NCBI RefSeq assembly: GCF_000377985.1
Contig: NZ_KB899056.1
Location: 1-49,598, forward strand
Length of the DNA: 49,598 nt
Direction: 5' to 3'
From: Sporolactobacillus vineae DSM 21990 = SL153
GTDB taxonomy: Bacteria > Bacillota > Bacilli > Bacillales > Sporolactobacillaceae
Below are positions 1-8,808 of this stretch, one piece after another. Position numbers and translations under genes: made by a program. Below the pieces are notes generated by a model that saw nothing but the letters and a program-made list of their open reading frames with translations, was not told where the DNA came from and searched no databases. Within the stretch, counting starts at the first letter, position 1; each line of letters begins with the position of its first letter.

Positions 1-1065
1 TCGGCGAAACGGCTGACGACGCTGAAGAAGGGCAGTACGGTCGAAGTAGTCGGCACGAACGGGGGCTGGCTGCAGATTAAGTATGGCAGCGGTACGGCAT
101 ATGTGTCAGCGGATTTCGTTCAAAAAGAAGGGTCGGTTGCCACACCTTCGCAGCCAGAACAAACGATCACAGGAACAACAGCCAATGGTCTGATCACCGG
201 CTCGGGGGTTCGGTTCAGAAAGAGTCCGGACGGGGAAATCATGACCAGTTTTCAGAGCGGTACAAAGGTAGACTGGCTGACAGTGACTGATGACAAGCAA
301 TGGGTAAAAATCAGTTATAAGGGTACCTACGGCTATGTGTCCAGCGCTTACATTAAACAGGAGACCGTTACAATGGCCAAAGCCGGTGATGTCGCCTATG
401 CTTATACAAAATATCCGCTCTCTTTCGGTCAGGCACTGGCGGCAGAAAAGAAAGTCAATTCATCCTCCCAGCTTGCATACTTTCTGAACCCAAATAATTT
501 CAAGCAGGGCACAGATGATTACTATCAATTTTTGACTCTGTCCACGCATTCAGGCGCTACTGCGGAAGAACTGAATCAGTTCCTTAAGAACATCCTGGCC
601 GGTCATGGATCGGATTTTATATATGCTGCTGATAAGTCCGGTGTAAACGAAGTCTATCTTGCGGCACATGCCATGCTTGAAACAGGAAACGGAACATCAA
701 CACTGGCCAATGGTGTCTACTATAAAGGGAAAAAAGTTTACAACATGTTTGGTGTCGGTGCATACGATCTTGACCCGAAAAATGGTGGTGCGGCACTTGC
801 ATACCAGCAGAAATGGTATTCACCTTCGGATGCAATCATTGGCGGTGCGAAGTGGATCGCAAACCACTACATTTACAACGCAACGTATCAGCAAGACACA
901 TTATACAAGATGCGATGGAATCCGGATGCACTTGTTTCGGGTAGTGCCGCACATCAGTATGCGACTGATCCCGCATGGGCAGACAGCCAGTCTAGGATCA
1001 TCAGTAACATGTACATGAAAATTAAAATAAAAAATCTCATTTTTAATGTGACACAGTACAGCTGA
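1..1065 (+). CDS. SH3b-domain endo-beta-N-acetylglucosaminidase, 5' truncated by window edge
   Basis: The frame is open from base 1, so the N-terminus lies outside; 354 residues are visible. Residues 1-37 are the end of one bacterial SH3 repeat (pattern KGSTVEVVG..GGWLQIKYG..TAYVS), and about residues 63-115 form a second (GVRFRKSPDG..WVKISYKGTYGYVSSAYI). From about residue 200 the protein matches the glucosaminidase family: HAMLETGNGTS carries the expected catalytic Glu, followed by YNMFGVGAYD and GGAKWIANHYI. Such proteins are secreted and cut N-acetylglucosaminyl-muramic acid bonds in peptidoglycan, the SH3b repeats binding the wall. The signal peptide cannot be seen. The C-terminus is a short lysine-rich tail after the domain. 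Assignment to the family is firm; the physiological role (separation, turnover) is inferred. Confidence 0.85.
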   Translation, partial: SAKRLTTLKKGSTVEVVGTNGGWLQIKYGSGTAYVSADFVQKEGSVATPSQPEQTITGTTANGLITGSGVRFRKSPDGEIMTSFQSGTKVDWLTVTDDKQWVKISYKGTYGYVSSAYIKQETVTMAKAGDVAYAYTKYPLSFGQALAAEKKVNSSSQLAYFLNPNNFKQGTDDYYQFLTLSTHSGATAEELNQFLKNILAGHGSDFIYAADKSGVNEVYLAAHAMLETGNGTSTLANGVYYKGKKVYNMFGVGAYDLDPKNGGAALAYQQKWYSPSDAIIGGAKWIANHYIYNATYQQDTLYKMRWNPDALVSGSAAHQYATDPAWADSQSRIISNMYMKIKIKNLIFNVTQYS

Positions 1066-1102
1066 GAGGCTGAATCCTGAACAAATTCAATCAGAATCAA
1101 TA

Positions 1103-1150
1103 TAAAAGCAGGGTCTGCATGAGTAATCAATCGTTGCAAACTCTGCTTTA
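1103..1150. terminator. Inverted repeat between convergent genes, possible weak terminator
   Basis: AAAGCAGGGT and ACTCTGCTTT pair with one G-T wobble across a loop of about 26 bases. It sits between the hydrolase gene and the convergent LOG gene. The T-tract is poor on both strands, so termination is only a suggestion. Confidence 0.35.
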
Positions 1151-1169
1151 TAATTATTGGATCTTTTCT

Positions 1170-1766
1170 TTACCTACCGGACAGCTGCCGCCATTTATTG
1201 CCGAGATTCGGCGGAGTATAGGCATCCATTTTATCGAGCAACTGGTCAGGATCGTCGGAAACACACAGCAGACCGAGATTGGACTGGTTGGCAAATTCAT
1301 GATCAATGCTGTGCTGAATGAGCTGAAGCAAGGGATTGAAATAGCCGTCAATATTCATCAGACCAATGGGTTTATGATGAATGCCAATCTGGGCCCAGCA
1401 AAGGATTTCGAACAACTCATCAAAGGTGCCGATACCTCCCGGAAGAGCAATAAACCCGTCGGAAAGTTCGTTCATTTTATCTTTCCGGGCATGCATATCG
1501 TCGACCTCAATCAAATGAGTGAGACCTGAATGGGCCATTTCACCGAGAATGAGCCCTTTAGGCATCACGCCGGTTACCCTGCCGCCCCTTTCGAGCATCC
1601 GGTCGGCGATGACGCCCATTAATCCGACGGCTGATCCACCGTACACAAGACCGCAGTTTTTGCGGATAATCGTGTCGGCCAGCTGCTTTGCACCGGCTGC
1701 GTATTCGGGATGATCACCAAGATTGGAACCTGCATAGATACATAGAGTACGGATCAAACTGCTCAT
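1170..1766 (-). CDS. LOG family protein (TIGR00730; cytokinin riboside 5'-monophosphate phosphoribohydrolase)
   Basis: The 198-residue product has the Rossmann-like LOG fold signature: CIYAGSNLG near the N-terminus, GLVYGGSAVGLMG, and the nucleotide-binding motif PGGIGTFDELFE. The family releases the free base from nucleoside 5'-monophosphates; in bacteria the physiological substrate is uncertain. It resembles B. subtilis YvdD throughout, including the CWAQIGIHHKPIGL segment. I take the ATG at 1766; an in-frame TTG at 1778 adds four residues, and neither has an ideally spaced ribosome binding site. The gene stands alone and converges on the wall hydrolase gene. Family assignment is secure, function in the cell is not. 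Confidence 0.85.
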   Translation of the reverse strand: MSSLIRTLCIYAGSNLGDHPEYAAGAKQLADTIIRKNCGLVYGGSAVGLMGVIADRMLERGGRVTGVMPKGLILGEMAHSGLTHLIEVDDMHARKDKMNELSDGFIALPGGIGTFDELFEILCWAQIGIHHKPIGLMNIDGYFNPLLQLIQHSIDHEFANQSNLGLLCVSDDPDQLLDKMDAYTPPNLGNKWRQLSGR

Positions 1767-1842
1767 CCCCCCAGACAATGAATTATGATGCTCTTTTCAT
1801 TCTATCGTAAATACTGCGGGATTAGGACAGCAGAGAAAAAAG

Positions 1843-1893
1843 AAAATCCTTCCTGAAAGGGTCATACCGGCACCTTTTCAGAAGGGATTTTTC
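1843..1893 (-). terminator. Intrinsic terminator downstream of uppP
   Basis: AAATCCTTCCTGAAAGG pairs with CCTTTTCAGAAGGGATTT over about 15 positions with a short loop. It has A-rich and T-rich flanks, so it could act in both directions. On the minus strand it follows the uppP stop codon. Confidence 0.7.
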
Positions 1894-1907
1894 TTATTCG
1901 CTCGTGC

Positions 1908-2726
1908 TTATAACTGGTTGCTGAAGATCATGTATGCGGCAAACACGATGGCCAGTGCAAACCGATAGACGGCAAAGGGCACCAGTGTAAACCTTTTTAG
2001 TAATTTCATAAAGGAAACAATAGCCAGCATGGCAACGATAAATGCCACAATAAATCCGACAATAAAGAATCCCAGATCCGCTTTAATGTAGCTGAGGTCC
2101 TTTACAAATTCTACACCGCTGGCGCCGAGCATCATTGGAACGGCGAGGATAAAGGAAAATTCTGCTGCTGTTTTCCGCTCGACACCGGCAATCAGACCGC
2201 CGGACATCGTTGATCCCGACCGTGAGAAGCCGGACCAGAGAGACAGCACCTGGAACAATCCGATGACAAATGCCTGGCCATAGCTCAGCTGCGTTGTTCC
2301 TTTCCCGGGCCGGCTGGCGGCAATTCGTTCAGCGAAAATCATCAGAAGGCCGCCGACAACAAGCGCGACCAGTACGCTGGCCGGTGTGAATAATTTAGAC
2401 GTAATGAAATCCTTCAATAGAATTCCGGAAATGCCCGCGGGTATACCGGCGATAATAATGTGCAGCAGGTTAAGATTGTGCGGCCCGCGTTTGGGCTCAT
2501 TGCGGTAGAACCCGAACAGGCTCCACAGCCTCTTCCAGTAAAGGACAACAACAGCCATGATCGAGCCGAGCTGGATGATGACTTCAAAAGCAGTTGCTGT
2601 TTTACCGGTAAAGTGTAATAAACTTGCGACCAGAATCAGGTGGCCGGTAGATGAAACAGGCGCAAATTCAGTCAAACCCTCAACTGCGCCGAGAATGATC
2701 GCGATCAGAAAAAACAATAGGTTCAC
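1908..2726 (-). CDS. uppP: Undecaprenyl-diphosphatase (UppP/BacA)
   Basis: This 272-residue, strongly hydrophobic protein dephosphorylates undecaprenyl diphosphate, recycling the lipid carrier for cell wall polymers, and its overproduction is linked to bacitracin resistance. The family signatures are present: EGLTEFAPVSSTGHL near residue 17 and SGFSRSGSTMSGG in the middle, which hold the Glu, Ser, Arg and His residues of the active site, with multiple membrane helices. The GTG at 2726 is chosen because it aligns with the usual family N-terminus (MxLxxxFxAIILGxxEGLTE) and follows AAAAGG; a TTG one codon upstream is also possible. It is a single-gene unit closed by the terminator at 1843-1893. 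Confidence 0.95.
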   Translation of the reverse strand: MNLLFFLIAIILGAVEGLTEFAPVSSTGHLILVASLLHFTGKTATAFEVIIQLGSIMAVVVLYWKRLWSLFGFYRNEPKRGPHNLNLLHIIIAGIPAGISGILLKDFITSKLFTPASVLVALVVGGLLMIFAERIAASRPGKGTTQLSYGQAFVIGLFQVLSLWSGFSRSGSTMSGGLIAGVERKTAAEFSFILAVPMMLGASGVEFVKDLSYIKADLGFFIVGFIVAFIVAMLAIVSFMKLLKRFTLVPFAVYRFALAIVFAAYMIFSNQL

Positions 2727-2879
2727 CAACCTTTTAAATTGTTTAATTATATATGTACTTTTCTACCCCTTAAGCTCATTCATTATAGCATAATAACATC
2801 GGGGCTCTGCCGGAAGAAAGATTAAATTTTAATGAGAATAGTACGGATAAAGTTTAGATCAAAAAGTGTTCAGTCAGGG

Positions 2880-2907
2880 TTGACATCTGCATCTGTCCGG
2901 GTATAAT
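2880..2907 (+). promoter_or_regulatory. Sigma-A promoter of the arginine operon
   Basis: A perfect TTGACA (2880-2885) and perfect TATAAT (2902-2907) are separated by 16 bases, just upstream of the T-box leader. No other strong promoter is seen before argC. Confidence 0.88.
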
Positions 2908-2939
2908 AGAAGTCACCAAGTCAGAAGTAACTGGCAATT

Positions 2940-3206
2940 CTAATTAATTGAACGGATAAATTCGATGACGAAGAGAGTAGCAATCAGAATCGTTTAAGCG
3001 AACCGGGATGATGAGAGCCGGTACGGGAATTGATTGTGAACCGCACTTCCGAGAAGGCGGCCTGAAGCATAAGGTAGGGTCGGCCGGGAACTCCCGTTAC
3101 AGAGTCTTAAGCAGATTCCCGAATTAAGGGAATAACCGGAGTGGTACCGCGGGCTATGTGATCAACGCTCGTCTCTTTTATCTAGTAAAAGAGGCGGGCG
3201 TTTTTT
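2940..3206 (+). promoter_or_regulatory. T-box leader, apparent arginine specifier (CGC)
   Basis: The leader has the order of a T-box: a Stem I region with GATGACGAAGAGAGTA (2964-2979) and an AGAG-containing arm near 3013, the 3' side of the specifier loop near 3038-3048, and the T-box sequence GTGGTACCGCGG (3141-3152) whose TGGT pairs with the tRNA acceptor end. Aligned by eye with the B. subtilis tyrS leader (GUAC-ACU), the specifier falls on CGC at 3042-3044 followed by A, an arginine codon. Uncharged tRNA-Arg would then stabilise the antiterminator and permit read-through into argC. T-box identity is near certain; the specifier call is a manual alignment supported by the downstream arginine genes. 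Confidence 0.9.
3164..3206 (+). terminator. T-box-controlled attenuator terminator
   Basis: A 17-bp stem (AACGCTCGTCTCTTTTA against TAAAAGAGGCGGGCGTT) with a small loop is followed by six T residues (3201-3206). It lies directly after the T-box sequence, as expected for the competing terminator. Confidence 0.92.
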
Positions 3207-3405
3207 ATTGTCTCCGTTGCTGCGGCAGGTCTCTGAAATGCAATGCTCCTGGACTAAGAAGGCAGCAGACACGTTGATAAGCCCGTGATAAAGGCGCTTT
3301 TCTACAGCGGCAATTCACTTCGCTGCCGCGGCAGTGCAGGAAAGGATATTTTACTATTTATTATTATTTGAAAAAGGCAAATGTTCATAACTGGAGGCTT
3401 TTCAG

Positions 3406-4443
3406 GTGAAAGCAGGTATTGTTGGCGCAAATGGATACAGCGGAATGGAACTGATCAGGCTGCTGAATAATCATCCGTCGGTCCGTGTGGAGATGCTTAT
3501 CTCGCATACGACTCAGGGGGAAGCGGCATCGGAAGTTCTGCCGCACTTAACGGGCATTCTGGATCAGCCGCTGGAGGCATTTGATCCGGATCAGCTGGCA
3601 GAACGCGTTGATGTGGTCTTCTTCGCCACTCCGGCAGGCGTCAGCAAAGATCTTCTTCCTGAGTGTCTGAAACGCGGTCTCATCTGCATCGATCTGTCGG
3701 GCGACTTTCGTCTGAAGAACCCCGGGGATTATGAAACATGGTATCATCACCCGGCGGCAGATCCCTCGATTCTACAGGATGCGGTTTACGGACTTTCCGA
3801 GGTCAACCGAAGGCAGATTGAGGGCGCACAATTCATTGCCAACCCCGGATGCTATCCGACGGCGAGTCTTCTGGGCCTTGCTCCTGCATTGAAAGACGGG
3901 GCCATTGATCCGGAATCAATCATCATCGACGGCAAGTCAGGGGTATCCGGTTCAGGCAGAAAAGCGGTCATCGGCAATCTGTTCAGTGAAGTGAATGAAA
4001 ATGTCAGGGCATATAAACTCGGCAGGCACCAGCATACACCGGAAATTGAGCAGGAAATTGCCGAGATTGGCGGGCAGGCTGCAGCGGTCACGCTGACGAC
4101 ACATGTCATCCCAATGACCCGGGGACTGATGACGACCATTTATGCCAGCCTGAAAAAAGGCTACTCATCCAAAGAGTTTCTTGAGATCTACCAGCGCTAT
4201 TATGAAAAATCGCCGTTCGTCCGCATCCGACCGCTCGGGACCTGGCCGGCAACCAAAGAGGTGCTTGGTTCAAACTACTGTGATATCGGTTTGAATGTGG
4301 ACGGCAGGACGCGAAGGCTGACCATTATCTCGGTCATCGACAATGTGGTTAAAGGCGCTGCAGGCCAGGCGATCCAGAATCTGAACATCATCAAGGGATG
4401 GGATGAACAGACGGGGCTGGGACTTAGTCCGGTCTATCCGTGA
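3406..4443 (+). CDS. argC: N-acetyl-gamma-glutamyl-phosphate reductase
   Basis: ArgC reduces N-acetyl-glutamyl phosphate to N-acetylglutamate semialdehyde with NADPH, the third step of arginine synthesis. The 345-residue protein opens with the nucleotide-binding GIVGANGYSG and carries the active-site motif ANPGCYPTA with Cys149. Length is normal. The GTG start at 3406 has TGGAGG eight bases upstream. It is the first gene of the operon, about 200 bases after the T-box terminator; the intervening stretch contains a perfect palindrome CTGCCGCGGCAG (3323-3334) but no reading frame I would call. argJ follows after 13 bases. Confidence 0.97.
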   Translation: MKAGIVGANGYSGMELIRLLNNHPSVRVEMLISHTTQGEAASEVLPHLTGILDQPLEAFDPDQLAERVDVVFFATPAGVSKDLLPECLKRGLICIDLSGDFRLKNPGDYETWYHHPAADPSILQDAVYGLSEVNRRQIEGAQFIANPGCYPTASLLGLAPALKDGAIDPESIIIDGKSGVSGSGRKAVIGNLFSEVNENVRAYKLGRHQHTPEIEQEIAEIGGQAAAVTLTTHVIPMTRGLMTTIYASLKKGYSSKEFLEIYQRYYEKSPFVRIRPLGTWPATKEVLGSNYCDIGLNVDGRTRRLTIISVIDNVVKGAAGQAIQNLNIIKGWDEQTGLGLSPVYP

Positions 4444-4456
4444 AAGGAAGATAAAA

Positions 4457-5683
4457 GTGGAAAAAATGATGGAACAGCAAATAAAATTAACAACGATCGA
4501 AAATGGCAGTGTCGGAACGCCGAAGGGCTACATTACCGGCGGTCAGAATATCGGCATGAGAAAGAGCAAACCGGATATGGGCTGGATTTATTCTCAGCAG
4601 CCGGCATCGGCAGCCGGCGTTTATACAACGAATCTTTTTCAGGCGGCACCGCTTCAAGTCAATCAGGCAAGCCTTAAAGAAGGCGGTATGCTTCAGGCCA
4701 TTCTGGTCAACACAGTCAGTGCCAACTCCTGTACCGGAGAGGAAGGTCTGAAGAACGCGTATACCACCCGTTCATGGATGGCGGAACATCTTGACCTCCC
4801 TGAACATCTTGTCGCGGTCGCTTCCACGGGCGTCATCGGGCTTCAGCTGCCGATGGATAAGATGAAAAAAGGCGTGGAAAATATTTCACTGAAGCATGCG
4901 GATGCTCCGTTCGAGAAAGCCATTCTGACAACCGACACACATACCAAACATCTGGCCGTCAGCTTCCAGATTGACGGAAAGACGGTGACGATCGGCGGTG
5001 CCTGCAAAGGATCCGGCATGATCAAGCCGAACATGGCGACGATGCTCGCTTTCGTGACCACCGATGCGGCAGTGGATGCCGGATCACTTCATCAGGCGTT
5101 GAAACAAGTCACGGACCGGACGTTCAACCGGATCACGGTAGATGGTGATACAAGCACCAATGATATGGTTCTGGTCATGGCCAACGGTATGGCGGGCAAC
5201 GCGATGCTGACGGATGCCCATCCGCAATGGGCCGTATTTGTTGCCGGGCTCAAAGCCGTCTGCCAGGGACTGGCCAAGTTGATCGCCGGTGACGGTGAAG
5301 GCGCGACGAAGCTGATTGAAGTTCAGGTAACCGGGGCAAAGGATGAACATGCTGCGGAAGTCATCAGCAAATCGATCGTCGGCTCAAGCCTTGTGAAAAC
5401 CGCTGTATTCGGCAGCGATGCCAACTGGGGCCGCGTGGTTTGCGCCATGGGTTATAGCGGCGAACCTTTTGATCCGGAAAAAGTGACGATGGGCATCGGC
5501 GACACGACCCTGTTTGTTAAAGGGATGCCGGTACCCTTTGATGAAGAAAAAGCAAAGGCACAGCTCGATAAGGATACTGTCGTGATCAAAGCGGATCTGG
5601 GAGAGGGAAACGGCGAAGCAGTCGCCTGGGGCTGTGATCTGACATACAACTACGTCAAAATCAATGCATCCTATCGTTCGTGA
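4457..5683 (+). CDS. argJ: Bifunctional glutamate N-acetyltransferase / ornithine acetyltransferase
   Basis: ArgJ moves the acetyl group from N-acetylornithine to glutamate and, when bifunctional, also uses acetyl-CoA, giving the cyclic arginine pathway. The 408-residue precursor contains KPNMATMLAF, where the family cleaves itself before Thr195 (codon 5039-5041), exposing the catalytic nucleophile and giving alpha and beta chains. The GTG at 4457 is preferred because AGGAAG lies six bases upstream; a nearby ATG (4466) is 15 bases from it. The presence of argJ and absence of argA or argE in the cluster fits recycling of the acetyl group. Bifunctionality cannot be read from sequence by eye. 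Confidence 0.96.
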   Translation: MEKMMEQQIKLTTIENGSVGTPKGYITGGQNIGMRKSKPDMGWIYSQQPASAAGVYTTNLFQAAPLQVNQASLKEGGMLQAILVNTVSANSCTGEEGLKNAYTTRSWMAEHLDLPEHLVAVASTGVIGLQLPMDKMKKGVENISLKHADAPFEKAILTTDTHTKHLAVSFQIDGKTVTIGGACKGSGMIKPNMATMLAFVTTDAAVDAGSLHQALKQVTDRTFNRITVDGDTSTNDMVLVMANGMAGNAMLTDAHPQWAVFVAGLKAVCQGLAKLIAGDGEGATKLIEVQVTGAKDEHAAEVISKSIVGSSLVKTAVFGSDANWGRVVCAMGYSGEPFDPEKVTMGIGDTTLFVKGMPVPFDEEKAKAQLDKDTVVIKADLGEGNGEAVAWGCDLTYNYVKINASYRS

Positions 5684-5710
5684 AATCGGAAAGTGATTCG
5701 GGAGGATAAA

Positions 5711-6514
5711 ATGAACCAATATCTGATTATCAAATGCGGCGGTTCGGTCTTTGACCGCTTAACACCAGATTTTTTCAAAAGCATTCGGGCGATTCAGTCT
5801 GAAGGCGAATGGAAACCGGTCATTGTCCACGGCGGCGGGCCGGCAATTTCCAGAATGCTGAAAAAGATGCAGATCCCGACCGCTTTCCATAACGGGCTGC
5901 GGGTGACGAGTAAAGACGTCCTGAGTGTCGCGGAAATGGTTCTCAGCGGTTCGATGAACAAACAACTGGTCGCAGATCTCAGTGCAGCCGGAGCGAAAGC
6001 TGTCGGACTGAGCGGAATTGACGGCCATACGCTCATGGCGAAACCGTGCACGGATCCGGAACTGGGGTACGTCGGCGAAGTTGCTTCGGCTGACCCGGAA
6101 CTAATCACCTGCCTGTGCGGACAGGGCTACATCCCGGTCATCTCACCGATTTCCATGGATGCGGCCGGTCAGCATTACAACATTAATGCCGACCATGCTG
6201 CCGCAGCGATCGCTTCGTCATTAAACGGAAAACTATGCTTTATCAGCGATGTTCCCGGTATACTGGTCGAACAGAACGGGAAGCTGAAGAAACTGGCAAA
6301 GGTTTCCGATCTGGAAATTGCCAGTCTGATTGAAAACAAAGAGATTAACGGCGGTATGGTTCCGAAAGTCAAAGCTGCCGTCGACAGTCTCCGGCAGCAT
6401 GTCCGGGAAGTTGTGATTGTCAACGGCATGATGCCGGAGTGTCTGATTGATTATACACGAGGTGCCGAAGTCGGTACCCGGATTTTCCTTGAAGGGGAGG
6501 CTCTCCATGCTTAA
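5711..6514 (+). CDS. argB: Acetylglutamate kinase
   Basis: ArgB phosphorylates N-acetylglutamate. The 267-residue protein has amino acid kinase family features: IIKCGGSVF at the N-terminus, HGGGPAIS (substrate and nucleotide loop), and GGMVPKVKAA near the C-terminus. It starts at the ATG at 5711 with GGAGGA five bases upstream, 27 bases after argJ. It lacks the long N-terminal helix usually seen in hexameric arginine-inhibited kinases, so it is probably the dimeric type; that is inferred from length only. Its last eight bases overlap argD. Confidence 0.97.
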   Translation: MNQYLIIKCGGSVFDRLTPDFFKSIRAIQSEGEWKPVIVHGGGPAISRMLKKMQIPTAFHNGLRVTSKDVLSVAEMVLSGSMNKQLVADLSAAGAKAVGLSGIDGHTLMAKPCTDPELGYVGEVASADPELITCLCGQGYIPVISPISMDAAGQHYNINADHAAAAIASSLNGKLCFISDVPGILVEQNGKLKKLAKVSDLEIASLIENKEINGGMVPKVKAAVDSLRQHVREVVIVNGMMPECLIDYTRGAEVGTRIFLEGEALHA

Positions 6515-7703
6515 CACAGAATCTGTTCAAAAAATGTCTCCGGTCATGTCTGCATACGGCCGTTTTCCGCTGAAGATCGTCAAAGGAAAGGGCTGCTATG
6601 TCTGGGATGACACGGGTAAGAAATACCTTGATTTTACGGCAGGCATCGCTGTACTGGCGCTGGGCCACGTTCCCGATGCGGTGGAGGAAGTACTGAAGAA
6701 ACAGCTTGATACGCTCTGGCACTGTTCCAATCTCTTTCATATTCCCTCTCAGGAAAAACTCGCCGGCATGCTGACGTCACTGACTGATTGCGATCAGGTG
6801 TTCTTTTGCAACAGCGGTGCGGAAGCTAATGAGGGCGCCATTAAACTGGCCCGCCTTTATGCCCGTAAGATCAAAGGCAAAAAAGACGGCCACATCGTGA
6901 CGTTCAGCCATTCGTTTCACGGCCGGACAATGGCTACGCTGACGGCAACGGCCCAGAAGAAGATACAGGATGGTTTCGAACCGCTCGTTCCCGGATTCAA
7001 GTATCTGACGTATAACAGTCCGGAGGCGATCCGGGAGCTTGAGAAAGATGACGGCTGCATCGCCGTTCTGCTCGAAATGGTTCAGGGTGAAGGCGGCGTG
7101 ATTCCGGCGGAGCAAGGCTGGGTTACAGAGCTCAGTAAAGTGTGCCATGAGAAGGGCATTCTGCTGATGGTCGACGAAGTGCAGACCGGCATCGGCCGGA
7201 CGGGTACCCTGTTCGCCTATCAGCAATACGGGATCAGCCCGGATGTAGTGACGATGGCCAAGGCACTGGGTTCGGGCATCCCGATCGGCGCATTCATGGC
7301 CAAAAAAGAAGTGTCGCGGGTGATCATACCCGGAACGCATGGATCGACGTTCGGCGGCAATCCCCTGGCAACGACTGCCGGCGTGGCCACGCTGGAAACT
7401 TTTAAAAAGGAACATGTGCTGGAACATTGCGCTCAGAGCGCAAAGTATCTGAACGGAAAACTTCTGGAATTGAAGAATAAACATCCTGAGGCAATTGCTG
7501 ACGTACGCGGAAAGGGGCTTCTGATTGGCGTTGAAACCACATTCCCGGCGATTAATGTTGTGACGGCGCTCAGGGAACAGCATCAGGTTCTCGTCCTGAC
7601 TGCAGGAGATAAAGTATTGCGGATTCTGCCGCCGCTGATTGTTGAAAAACCGGAAATCGACGGGTTCATCCAGGCGCTGGACGATGTACTGAAAAATCAC
7701 TGA
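6507..7703 (+). CDS. argD: Acetylornithine aminotransferase
   Basis: ArgD is a class III pyridoxal-phosphate aminotransferase that converts N-acetylglutamate semialdehyde to N-acetylornithine using glutamate. The 398-residue protein has the expected blocks: NSGAEANEGAIKLAR, SFHGRTMATL, MVDEVQTGIGRTG, and the PLP lysine Lys252 in TMAKALGSG. The ATG at 6507 follows GGGGAGG and overlaps the end of argB by eight bases, which points to translational coupling. Members of this family can also act on succinylornithine or other omega-amino acids; the operon settles the assignment. Confidence 0.96.
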   Translation: MLNTESVQKMSPVMSAYGRFPLKIVKGKGCYVWDDTGKKYLDFTAGIAVLALGHVPDAVEEVLKKQLDTLWHCSNLFHIPSQEKLAGMLTSLTDCDQVFFCNSGAEANEGAIKLARLYARKIKGKKDGHIVTFSHSFHGRTMATLTATAQKKIQDGFEPLVPGFKYLTYNSPEAIRELEKDDGCIAVLLEMVQGEGGVIPAEQGWVTELSKVCHEKGILLMVDEVQTGIGRTGTLFAYQQYGISPDVVTMAKALGSGIPIGAFMAKKEVSRVIIPGTHGSTFGGNPLATTAGVATLETFKKEHVLEHCAQSAKYLNGKLLELKNKHPEAIADVRGKGLLIGVETTFPAINVVTALREQHQVLVLTAGDKVLRILPPLIVEKPEIDGFIQALDDVLKNH

Positions 7704-7719
7704 AAGGGAGGTGCCGGCG

Positions 7720-8808
7720 ATGAAGAAAGGTTATCTGATTCTGGAGTCAGGCAAATGCTTCCCGGGGGTACTTGTCGGCAGTCCTAAATCGGTGATCGGT
7801 GAAATTGTGTTCAATACAAGCATGACCGGCTATCAGGAAATTATGACGGATCCTTCTTATGCGGGACAGATCATGACCTTCTGTTATCCGCTGATCGGCA
7901 ATTACGGAATCAATCTTTCCGACAATGAGAAAAGCCGCATCAGCATGCAGGCTGCCGTTTTCAGTACCCTGTGTGAGCGTCCGAGCCACTATCAGTCGGT
8001 TAAGACGGTGGATCAGTGGCTGAAAGAAGAGGGTATTCCCGGAATTGCCAATGTGGATACGCGTGCGGTTGTCCGGACGGTTCGGAAGAAAGGAACGATG
8101 AAGGCAGCCATCAGTGATCACCCGGACGCCTCATTAATTGACTGGAGCTTCCCCGTTTCCCGCCATGTCGTCCGGAAAGTTTCGGCATCTTCACCAAAAA
8201 CTTATGAGGGTGCCGGCCCGCATGTTGTATTGATCGATTACGGGTATAAAAAATCGATGCTGAGTGCACTGCTTTCCGCCGGTTGCAAGGTAACCGTGGT
8301 TCCTTATAACATGCCGTTTACGAAAATTGCCGCTTTGAATCCGGACGGCGTGATGCTGAGCAACGGTCCCGGCGATCCAGAGGAACTGAGCAGCCAGTAC
8401 GGGGAAATCAAAAAAATCACCGCTCATTTTCCGACACTGGGCATCTGTCTTGGCCATCAGCTGATCGCACTGGCCTATGGCGCAAAAACCGAAAAGCTGC
8501 TTTTCGGGCACCGTGGCGCCAATCATCCGGTCAGAGACCGGGACACCGGAAAGGTCTGGATCACTTCCCAGAACCACAGCTATGTGGTGAAGAAAGACAG
8601 CCTCGACAGCCGAGTCTTTACCGTCACCTATGAGAATGTCAACGACGGGTCCGTGGAAGGGCTGAGACATCGCTATCTTCCGATTGAAACGGTTCAGTTT
8701 CATCCTGAAGCCCATCCGGGACCGGATGATACGCATTTTATCTTTGAACAATTTATCGACATGATCAAACAGAGCAAGGGTGAGGTCAGCCATGCCGCTA
8801 CGTACTGA
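7720..8808 (+). CDS. carA: Carbamoyl-phosphate synthase small (glutaminase) subunit, arginine operon copy
   Basis: CarA hydrolyses glutamine and passes ammonia to CarB. The 362-residue protein has the small-subunit N-terminal domain (GEIVFNTSMTGYQEIMTDPSYAGQ) and a C-terminal class I amidotransferase domain with the nucleophile Cys243 in GICLGHQ and the His-Glu pair in FHPEAHPGP. The start is the ATG at 7720, eight bases after AGGGAGG; a GTG at 7711 overlaps that site and is unlikely. It sits 16 bases after argD. Its position matches the arginine-specific carA of B. subtilis, which implies a second, pyrimidine-linked synthase elsewhere; that copy is not in the window. Confidence 0.96.
   Translation: MKKGYLILESGKCFPGVLVGSPKSVIGEIVFNTSMTGYQEIMTDPSYAGQIMTFCYPLIGNYGINLSDNEKSRISMQAAVFSTLCERPSHYQSVKTVDQWLKEEGIPGIANVDTRAVVRTVRKKGTMKAAISDHPDASLIDWSFPVSRHVVRKVSASSPKTYEGAGPHVVLIDYGYKKSMLSALLSAGCKVTVVPYNMPFTKIAALNPDGVMLSNGPGDPEELSSQYGEIKKITAHFPTLGICLGHQLIALAYGAKTEKLLFGHRGANHPVRDRDTGKVWITSQNHSYVVKKDSLDSRVFTVTYENVNDGSVEGLRHRYLPIETVQFHPEAHPGPDDTHFIFEQFIDMIKQSKGEVSHAATY

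Noticed and set aside
3360-3400. ArgR box candidate in front of argC (ATTTG..CAAAT and TTCAT segments)
   Set aside because: The match to the B. subtilis ARG box pattern is poor; the T-box already explains arginine control.
6777-7700. Long open frame of 307 codons on the minus strand within argD
   Set aside because: It lies wholly opposite argD, has no ribosome binding site or family signal, and its composition follows the codon bias of argD.
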